Shown in pieces: positions 17,201 through 22,620 of a DNA stretch of 64,000 nt. The notes under the pieces were generated by a model. It was not told where the DNA came from and did not search any database. It saw only the letters and a program-made list of their open reading frames with translations. A program made the position numbers and the translations under genes. How positions within the stretch are numbered: the stretch's first letter is position 1; the number at the start of each line of letters is the position of its first letter. The DNA is from Litoribacter populi (GTDB lineage Bacteria; Bacteroidota; Bacteroidia; Cytophagales; Cyclobacteriaceae), in the NCBI RefSeq assembly GCF_007483685.1, contig NZ_VMKN01000001.1, positions 2,220,393 through 2,284,392 of the forward strand, given 5' to 3'.

Positions 17201-17359
17201 CATGATAATCTCAAACCACCAGGAATCGTACACCAGCCCTCGAGCGACGGCGGTTCCATGGTCATTTTCTATGAAAGTTGCCCAAGCCATACTACCGGCA
17301 AAAGCAATCAACAGCACCAAGGTGATTTTGGTGGAAAACACTAACTTCACAAACCTCAT
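14225..17359 (-). CDS. ccsBA: Cytochrome c biogenesis protein, ResB-CcsA fusion (CcsBA/NrfI type)
   Basis: 1044 residues. The N-terminal half (about 1-440) is ResB-like, with membrane segments and a large periplasmic region. A second periplasmic section spans 480-730, and the C-terminal quarter (about 770-1035) is CcsA with the tryptophan-rich heme motif WGRYWAWDPKETWA. CcsBA exports heme and ligates it to CxxCH sites. In Wolinella a fused CcsBA (NrfI) in the nrf operon is needed for the unusual CxxCK heme of NrfA. Here it follows nrfH, nrfA and a porin on the same strand, 5 bp from the porin, so the same role is likely. Confidence 0.93.
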   Translation of the reverse strand: MRFVKLVFSTKITLVLLIAFAGSMAWATFIENDHGTAVARGLVYDSWWFEIIMIWLAINFLSHIQHYKLFSAKRWPIGLFHIAFVITIIGAGITRYMSEEGMIHIREGNAENTFCTTAHYLQVKRHDADKANSFEKPVTLISHNFKPQTHKVSFNEPNFKFTFEDYIVGAREEFEPGDNTYIGLAVAVGEGREDYLINPGQTVKLKGFELGTTMDSESPVKIFRTDSSWVIQTDIHLQVMDMTTQQIGVMHAGETQKIRYRSLYQWDAGAFIVKSIEENSELHYGPEPDPQVAKNRADIIKIGVRDQDDQIISNAYVKLTSLNPSWHSFDYNGQQFSFAYGPKAISFPFDLYLNAFELDRYPGSQSPASYASEVMVRDNGEEFPYRIFMNNVLDYRGYRFYQSSYDTDEMGTVLSVNQDRPGTYLTYFGYFLMTIGMFMTLFVKGSRFQMLNTKLGTLRKKAMVLLPIFILSLASLQSQTITPTVAPESIVPVEVADEYGKLIVQDLDGRMKPLNTLANEIVRKIAGKSYVDIPTDAGTERLTAEQFLLAIQLDPVSYSHLPIIKIYKEKSLHAFAALDLDPTDKISFRDFLTDEGEYRLYDLVEIANMLKPAERNEGHKELLKTDERFNIFYALLTGDFLRIFPNKLDQNNTWFTSQQHQQGFEEEDAIFVKNITPLFLNGVKKGLEENKWEEAYEALNYINVFQQYAGKEVYPSENLIMAEVLYNRLNLGTRMFGPFWLLGICMLMLGITMLFKENKPMNIAWNVGNVMGWIGLLVFTFHLGLRWYIAKHPPWSDGFEMLVFVAWGVLFFGLLFSNKSKFTIPLGLLFAGTLLFVGFLDWLNPEITNLMPVLHSYWLKIHVAVIVSGYAPLALSAIIALLSLMLLIFKPVSPKAKWWLSMQELNVVNEMSITIGLFLLTIGTFLGGVWANESWGRYWAWDPKETWALISVIIYAAILHLRLIPPLKNSLLYNLASLWGFSTIIMTSFGVNYYLSGLHSYAAGDPVPVPNWVYYIVAVLLVISILAWWKYKKLTQEEKKRLVV

Positions 17360-17364
17360 TCTTC

Positions 17365-18687
17365 CTACAGTAATATTCCTATAAATTTATTTTTCATCGT
17401 TGGCCTAAAGATCATCATCAGATAAGCCCAGTTTTGTGTATCTCTTAAATTTCTATTGCCTTGTACTGCACGGAAAGTGTCTGTATAGAAAAATTGGCTG
17501 TATCCTCCCTGAAGGGAAATTGCATCTGTGAAAACATACCCAAAGCTTAAGTCAAGTTCGGTTCCCATGAAGTTACTCAAGGGCTCAGGCGAAATAGTGG
17601 GGCCAAACACGCTGGAGTATGAGTAGAACAAATGAATATCGCCCTGGAGAAAGAACCTATTATTGAAATCGTACCGGCCTCTTAGGAAATAATCCTGTAG
17701 GCCAACATTGTTTTCGTGGGCTCCCCCTACATAGAATAAGTCCATGTATCCATTGAATAGGTGGTTGGTACCGTAGGATGGGGTATAGGCATTATTGGTC
17801 GTAGAATCCACACCACCACTAAGAATTTCAAATCCACCCACGAGTCTAAATCTACGGCCTGCTTCATTGTCTATGTCAAACTGCTGGGTTACCTGGGCAC
17901 TTACATTGTAAGCATTGATCCTTCTTCTTTGCACACCATTCCTGTCTCTTCCCAACTGGTGATAGTAATATCCCGAAAAGGTCGTATTTCCCATTTGATA
18001 CCTCAGGGTAGGTAGACCAATGGTTTGGCGGAAATCCACTCCGGTGGTGGAAAATTCACCATCTTCCACCGTCCAAAATTGCCTTCCATCATTCCATAAT
18101 AAGGCCGAAAAATGGAAATCGCCGATTTTGTTTTCATACCTAGCCATTTGGGCGGCTTTATATTGATTAGGTACCACATAGGTGTTTTCAAACAGAAACA
18201 TTGACTCCTGATTAAAGCCACCACCAAAATGGAATTTTATGTCCTCCTTCTCGTATTTTACAAGAGCAAAATCATGTGCTCTGGCCTGAAGTGCCCAGTC
18301 CAGGTTACCCAAAAACCTAGCATTGTCATAATTCAACTCCTGACGACCAAGCTTGATCTTCCACAATGGCCCTAGGTCTGCCTCAAGCCAGGCTTCATGT
18401 ACAGATAAAAAATTATCTGTTAGCTTGACCTGAGACGTGTTTCCCCAGGTACGGATATCTTGTACGCTCATGAAAAAATTAAAACCATCAAGTCGGTAAC
18501 TAGCCTGAAGCCTGGCTCGGTGCGCGATGAAAGCCGCCGGGTTTTCACCTTCGGCGATAGGCCTTCCAAATCCGTTACGAAATTCACCCCGGATAATGTA
18601 CTGCCCATCAATACTAAATTGGGCCATTGCGCTGTGGTAGGAAAGCATCATTATCATGACCAATCCGATGGTTAATAATTTTTTCAT
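17365..18687 (-). CDS. Outer-membrane porin, alginate-export-like family
   Basis: 440 residues with a signal peptide ending at A-M-A-Q (about residue 22). The mature protein is a strand-rich barrel with motifs such as F-I-A-H-R-A-R-L-Q-A-S-Y-R and the K-L-G-R-Q-E-L-N-Y-D-N-A-R-F-L-G segment seen in alginate-export-family barrels. No plug domain. Its place between nrfA (104 bp) and ccsBA (5 bp) suggests it passes nitrite or another small anion to the periplasmic NrfHA, but that is inference; the family name reflects similarity and not alginate transport here. Confidence 0.8.
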   Translation of the reverse strand: MKKLLTIGLVMIMMLSYHSAMAQFSIDGQYIIRGEFRNGFGRPIAEGENPAAFIAHRARLQASYRLDGFNFFMSVQDIRTWGNTSQVKLTDNFLSVHEAWLEADLGPLWKIKLGRQELNYDNARFLGNLDWALQARAHDFALVKYEKEDIKFHFGGGFNQESMFLFENTYVVPNQYKAAQMARYENKIGDFHFSALLWNDGRQFWTVEDGEFSTTGVDFRQTIGLPTLRYQMGNTTFSGYYYHQLGRDRNGVQRRRINAYNVSAQVTQQFDIDNEAGRRFRLVGGFEILSGGVDSTTNNAYTPSYGTNHLFNGYMDLFYVGGAHENNVGLQDYFLRGRYDFNNRFFLQGDIHLFYSYSSVFGPTISPEPLSNFMGTELDLSFGYVFTDAISLQGGYSQFFYTDTFRAVQGNRNLRDTQNWAYLMMIFRPTMKNKFIGILL

Positions 18688-18791
18688 AACCTTGATATAT
18701 TTAAAAGGAAAAAGGATTTTTTTTAGTATAAAAGCTTGAATTACAAGTAAATATACAAAATTTACAAGTGCCTTATTTCCTTGGTTTTATA

Positions 18792-20285
18792 TCATTTACT
18801 GCTGAGTACTTTTACTTCCTTTTGAGCCTCTCTAGCCTTTCCTTCTTTTAACCATCTAGGTACTACCTGTTCTAGGAATTTGCCTTTTGCTTCGGTCTCT
18901 TTCTCTAGATCAATACCAATATAGGCCTGCAATGCACTTTTGCTGTTCAAATCTGGTGTATTAACTGGTTCATTGTGCCCAAAATTTGCAAGAACTCTAG
19001 TCAATTTGATTCTGGTTTCCTGAATGATGTCAGTGGCAGAAGTTACAATCCGGCTAGTTTCAAGTGGGGCGTGGAATGCCGCTCCGTGGGAAGCCACGGC
19101 ATAATCCCATCTCCATTGGGCATGTCTGATTCCGGTTAGGATATCCTTCATTTGAGCCTCGGTAGCCCCGAGTTCCCAAGCTTTTTCGGCTTCAAAGTGG
19201 GCCATTGCAATCAGTCTTCTAAGTTTATTTGTTCCTTCCTTGATTTTTCGCTGGCGCTCATACACATCGTTTACAAGATCCGACACTTTTTCTCGGTGAC
19301 ACACGAAACAGCTGTTTTCGACATTGTTCAAGGGAGAACCGATGTGGTGATCTGTGAATTTTTGTCCGCCTTCGGTTCTGTAGGGCATGTGACAATCAGC
19401 ACAGCTTACGCCCCTTTTAGCATGTACACCCATTGAAAATATTTCATAGTCGGGGTGCTGAGCTTTTAGCATCCTAGCTTTACTCATCGGGTGAATCCAG
19501 TCTGCAAAATCGATGTTGTCGAAATATGCCTCAATGGATTCTACGTCCATACCATCCTTCCAAGGGAAAGTCAGGTATTGTGCTCCTTCTTTTCCAGGCT
19601 TGTCCTTATCAAAATAGTATTCCACGTGACACTGAGCACACACTAAGGAGCGCATTTCCTGGTGGGTGGCGTCATTGATATCCTTGCCCATGGCTTTAAA
19701 TGCCTCGATTAGGGCAGGCCGAGTGATGGTAAGGTTCATCGTTTCCGGATTGTGGCAATCTGCACAACCAATTGGATTGATCACCTCTGGACCCAAATCC
19801 GAAAGCTTTTTGCTGTAGTATTCAGTTACACCCATTTCGCTCATAAGCCTTGGAACATCCGGGCTTTTACAGGTCCAGCAGGTACTTGGCATCACACCTT
19901 CTCCAGCCTCCATAGGGGCGCCGATTCGGACAGAATGAAGTACATCGTGCACCGCATATGCATGGCCGCGAGGCTCGTTGTATCCTTTACTGAATGCGTA
20001 ACCAGCCCAAAGAATTACCATTTCGGGTTGCTCTTCGAGGGCATCTCGAAGAGCACTGGTATTGTATTTACTAGTAAAAGTGGTATCGGCAGTTCTTTGG
20101 TAGGACTGATACTGTCTTGGGTAATTGAGGCCCCATATTGAATCTCTTGGCTCAATGCCATCTATGGCCACTTTGGGCTGATAGGCAAATCTGGCCTCAG
20201 TTTTTCTGTCCATAATCGTGTAGGCCAGCATGGCCAGGAGGAACACGACTACGATGGTGCCGATGAAAAGAATCCAATTTCTCAT
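18792..20285 (-). CDS. nrfA: Ammonia-forming cytochrome c nitrite reductase NrfA
   Basis: 497 residues. NrfA reduces nitrite to ammonium by six electrons in the periplasm. Five heme sites are visible: the catalytic C136-W-T-C-K140, then CxxCH at 174-178, 216-220, 295-299 and 326-330. Active-site residues are plausible at R106 (N-E-P-R-G-H-A-Y), the V-E-Y-Y tyrosine near 223-224 and H288 (G-V-H-A-K-R-G). The Q-Y-L-T-F-P-W-K segment is the calcium-site region. The N-terminus (residues 4-24) is an uncleaved or cleavable membrane segment. It is 8 bp downstream of nrfH. Confidence 0.97.
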   Translation of the reverse strand: MRNWILFIGTIVVVFLLAMLAYTIMDRKTEARFAYQPKVAIDGIEPRDSIWGLNYPRQYQSYQRTADTTFTSKYNTSALRDALEEQPEMVILWAGYAFSKGYNEPRGHAYAVHDVLHSVRIGAPMEAGEGVMPSTCWTCKSPDVPRLMSEMGVTEYYSKKLSDLGPEVINPIGCADCHNPETMNLTITRPALIEAFKAMGKDINDATHQEMRSLVCAQCHVEYYFDKDKPGKEGAQYLTFPWKDGMDVESIEAYFDNIDFADWIHPMSKARMLKAQHPDYEIFSMGVHAKRGVSCADCHMPYRTEGGQKFTDHHIGSPLNNVENSCFVCHREKVSDLVNDVYERQRKIKEGTNKLRRLIAMAHFEAEKAWELGATEAQMKDILTGIRHAQWRWDYAVASHGAAFHAPLETSRIVTSATDIIQETRIKLTRVLANFGHNEPVNTPDLNSKSALQAYIGIDLEKETEAKGKFLEQVVPRWLKEGKAREAQKEVKVLSSK

Positions 20286-20293
20286 TTTAAAAC

Positions 20294-20950
20294 TTATTTA
20301 GATGTGGACGGAGTGTTTCTTTTATTTTTTCCTTTCATGGTATCCCTTAGCCATTTGGGGACAATTTGTAAGTCGGAGGGAGCATGGGCCCGGATTGGTT
20401 CAATCTGGTGGCCCACTGAGGAAAGACTTTTGACCCTTCCATGAGGCACCTCTCGGTGGCATTCCCAGCAGAGTCTATCAGTTCGCTTGGCATGATGATC
20501 CTCGACAAAGCCTGCCATTTTAGCATCCGTAACCTGAGTCGTGTGACATCTGATGCAGTTATTTTGGATTACTTCCACTGAAGGCTCTCTCGCCTTTATT
20601 ACCTCTGGTTCGGCTCGTAGCGTAAAAATGGCTGAATGGTACAACCCGTCCATGGCTTTGAAATAATACTTATTAAATGCATTATCATGAGGCACATGGC
20701 AATCATTGCAATGGGCCACTTCCCGATGGGCGCTGTGGTTCCAGGTAATGTATTGAGGGGTCATCACGTGGCAATTGACGCAGGCCTGAGGGTCATCCGA
20801 AAGGTAGGAAGCAGCATTGCTAAGTTTGACCATATATAACCCCAGACCTATGATTGCAGCCACCAAAATAGTAGCAGCGGGTCGCCATTTTCTTGGGGGG
20901 ATCAAGGAGTAGCGGAACATAAACCGCTTAAATTTGGGAAGTCGGCCCAT
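20294..20950 (-). CDS. nrfH: NrfH, membrane-anchored tetraheme quinol dehydrogenase
   Basis: 218 residues, NapC/NirT family. One membrane anchor (about 25-45) is followed by four CxxCH heme sites: C57-V-N-C-H61, C81-N-D-C-H85, C132-I-R-C-H136 and C161-W-E-C-H165. NrfH takes electrons from menaquinol and passes them to NrfA. The C-terminal tail is basic (K-G-K-N-K-R-N). It leads the nrf operon and its promoter carries a symmetric Fnr-type site. Confidence 0.96.
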   Translation of the reverse strand: MGRLPKFKRFMFRYSLIPPRKWRPAATILVAAIIGLGLYMVKLSNAASYLSDDPQACVNCHVMTPQYITWNHSAHREVAHCNDCHVPHDNAFNKYYFKAMDGLYHSAIFTLRAEPEVIKAREPSVEVIQNNCIRCHTTQVTDAKMAGFVEDHHAKRTDRLCWECHREVPHGRVKSLSSVGHQIEPIRAHAPSDLQIVPKWLRDTMKGKNKRNTPSTSK

Positions 20951-20967
20951 AGGTTAAAAGTTTTGTT

Positions 20968-21011
20968 CAAAATAGGTAGACTCAAAAAGCGAAACTATGA
21001 CCTATGTCATA
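20968..21011 (-). promoter_or_regulatory. nrf operon promoter with a symmetric Fnr-type site
   Basis: TATGAC-CTAT-GTCATA (20996-21011) is a perfect 6-4-6 dyad containing TGAC-N4-GTCA. On the minus strand its centre is 32 bp upstream of CTATTTTG (20975-20968), a near match to the TAnnTTTG -7 element. This is the class II activator position. TTGAC-N4-GTCAA-like sites are known for DNR/NnrR-type nitric oxide-responsive Crp/Fnr regulators. Confidence 0.68.
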
Positions 21012-21071
21012 TATACCAAAAATATAAAAATAATGTAGGTTTAAAAAATCCAGTACGTTGAACTTATTAAG

Positions 21072-21103
21072 GGATAAAAATATCCGAAATATGTTTATAT
21101 TTG
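21072..21103 (+). promoter_or_regulatory. Promoter and dyad of the hemerythrin-like gene
   Basis: GGATA-AAAA-TATCC (21072-21085) is a perfect inverted repeat and TATATTTG (21096-21103) a perfect TAnnTTTG -7 element 21 bp further on (centre to centre). The dyad therefore covers the -33 region, where a repressor would block transcription. The Rrf2 regulator encoded downstream is a possible binder. Confidence 0.45.
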
Positions 21104-21126
21104 CCAATATCTAAATAAAGGTAAAT

Positions 21127-21603
21127 ATGGGTAAGCCGTTGAAGAGACATGCCGCATTGGTTCCATTGAGTAGGGATCACCATTTTGGTTTGCTACTTTC
21201 TTGGAAAATAAAAAAAGGCCTTAATGTTGGCTTTGAGAAAGAAAGGATTGTTCGATATCTGGAGTATTTCTTTGCTGAGCATTTGGAACCTCATTTCGAG
21301 CTTGAAGAAAAGTACATATTCACCTTTTTAGATGAAGATCATCCTATGCGAACGGTGGCCGAAAGGCAGCATAAGGATTTGAGGACAAAAGTTGAAGGGA
21401 TAAATAACCTTCCTAAAGGTGTAGGTGAGGAGCTTAGTGACTTCGCAGAAAAGCTAGAAGAGCATATCCGCTTTGAGGAGCGCGAACTTTTTGAACATAT
21501 ACAGCAAGTAATTCCAGAAGATAAGCTCGAGGAGCTGGAAGAAAAACTAGCTTTTATTCATAGAAAAGTTGAGGATACCTGGAGCGACCGGTTCTGGGAA
21601 TAA
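21127..21603 (+). CDS. Hemerythrin-like HHE domain protein
   Basis: 158 residues, four-helix bundle. The metal-ligand pattern of HHE proteins is present: S-R-D-H-H-F near residue 18, F-F-A-E-H-L-E-P-H-F-E-L-E-E-K around 53-67, an R-Q-H-K-D-L helix, and the L-E-E-H-I-R-F-E-E-R-E-L-F end. Such proteins bind a di-iron centre and act in oxygen or nitric oxide handling or iron-centre repair. It is divergent from nrfH and 52 bp upstream of an Rrf2 regulator, fitting a nitrosative-stress role. Confidence 0.88.
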   Translation: MGKPLKRHAALVPLSRDHHFGLLLSWKIKKGLNVGFEKERIVRYLEYFFAEHLEPHFELEEKYIFTFLDEDHPMRTVAERQHKDLRTKVEGINNLPKGVGEELSDFAEKLEEHIRFEERELFEHIQQVIPEDKLEELEEKLAFIHRKVEDTWSDRFWE

Positions 21604-21655
21604 TGTAATTATCGGCACAGTTTAATCTGATTGGGCCAAAATATTTAGAAAGAAT

Positions 21656-22087
21656 ATGTTTTCAAAAGCAGCAGAATACGGCATACGCGCCGTAATTTAT
21701 ATATGGGGCCAAAGTAATAAAGGTCTCAAAATGGGTGTAAAGGATATCTGTAAGGAGATCGATGCACCGGAGTTTTTTACGGCAAAGGTTTTGCAATCCC
21801 TTGCAAGGTTGAACATCATAAGTTCAGCTAAGGGGCCGAATGGAGGGTTCTACATAGACGAGGAGCAGGAAGAGATCAAGCTCATCGATTTAGTGGTAGC
21901 TATTGATGGGGATGGGATATTTAAAGGTTGTGCCCTTGGGTTAAAGCAATGCTCTGAAACCAACCCTTGCCCCATCCACAAAGATTTCAAGGCCATCCGT
22001 GACGACCTCACCCAACTCCTCCAAACCCGTTCGATCCGTGAACTGGCAGAGGATGTGGAGAATGGCTTGGCAACATTGGTGAGATAG
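21656..22087 (+). CDS. Rrf2 family regulator with a cysteine cluster
   Basis: 143 residues. Residues 1-80 are the Rrf2 winged helix (S-K-A-A-E-Y-G-I-R-A start; P-N-G-G-F wing). Three cysteines, C-A-L-G-L-K-Q-C-S-E-T-N-P-C, lie about residues 102-116 with the C-x6-C-x5-C spacing of FeS-binding Rrf2 proteins such as IscR and NsrR. Placement after a hemerythrin-like gene and opposite nrfHA favours an NsrR-like nitric oxide sensor, though an IscR-like role is not excluded. Confidence 0.9.
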   Translation: MFSKAAEYGIRAVIYIWGQSNKGLKMGVKDICKEIDAPEFFTAKVLQSLARLNIISSAKGPNGGFYIDEEQEEIKLIDLVVAIDGDGIFKGCALGLKQCSETNPCPIHKDFKAIRDDLTQLLQTRSIRELAEDVENGLATLVR

Positions 22088-22096
22088 GGTGCTTTT

Positions 22097-22554
22097 TCAC
22101 CCTCTCAATTTAACCTGCAATCCTCTAAGAAAATTTCTCAATACCTGATCCTTGCAGTCTCGGTATTGACTTTGGGTGGGTTTTCTAAAGAGGGCTGACA
22201 GTTCATGCTTGCTGAAGCGGAAATCTGCGAGCATGAGGATCTCCAGGATATGCTCGTCTTTTAGCTCAAGGGCTATTTTTAGCTTTCTGAATACCTGGTT
22301 ATTGTTAAGGTTTTTCTCTGGTTTAGGTTGCTCACCATCCTTCTTTCCACGTTTATCGATGATAAGGCCATTAAGGAAGGCGGACAGATCCTTATCGTAT
22401 AAAGGTATAAAAGCTTCGTCATCCTCCTTTTTCATCCAATCGCTGACTTCGGATCTGGATGCGTCATAACCGCCAAGGGCAAAAAGCTCATCATTTTATC
22501 ATCATTGAAGTCGAATGCGTACCGAATGGCGCGAAGTATGTCGTTGTTGTTCAT
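22097..22554 (-). pseudogene. yehS: DUF1456/YehS family gene broken by a single-base frameshift
   Basis: The minus strand from ATG 22554 reads M-N-N-N-D-I-L-R-A-I-R-Y-A-F-D-F-N-D-D-K-M and then leaves frame at about 22488-22492. The neighbouring frame continues E-L-F-A-L-G-G-Y-D-A-S-R-S-E-V-S-D-W-M-K-K-E-D-D-E, exactly what follows in E. coli YehS-like proteins, and then runs cleanly to 22097 through F-L-N-G-L-I-I-D-K-R-G-K and F-L-R-G-L-Q-V-K. One missing base explains the break. The rest is well preserved, so this is a recent mutation or a sequencing error. The intact downstream part alone would give a 112-residue protein. Confidence 0.82.
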
Positions 22555-22620
22555 TTAGCCGTTATTTTTGAAGTGGCAAGTTAATAATTCCGACTATCTT
22601 TTTCACCATACCACCTAAAC

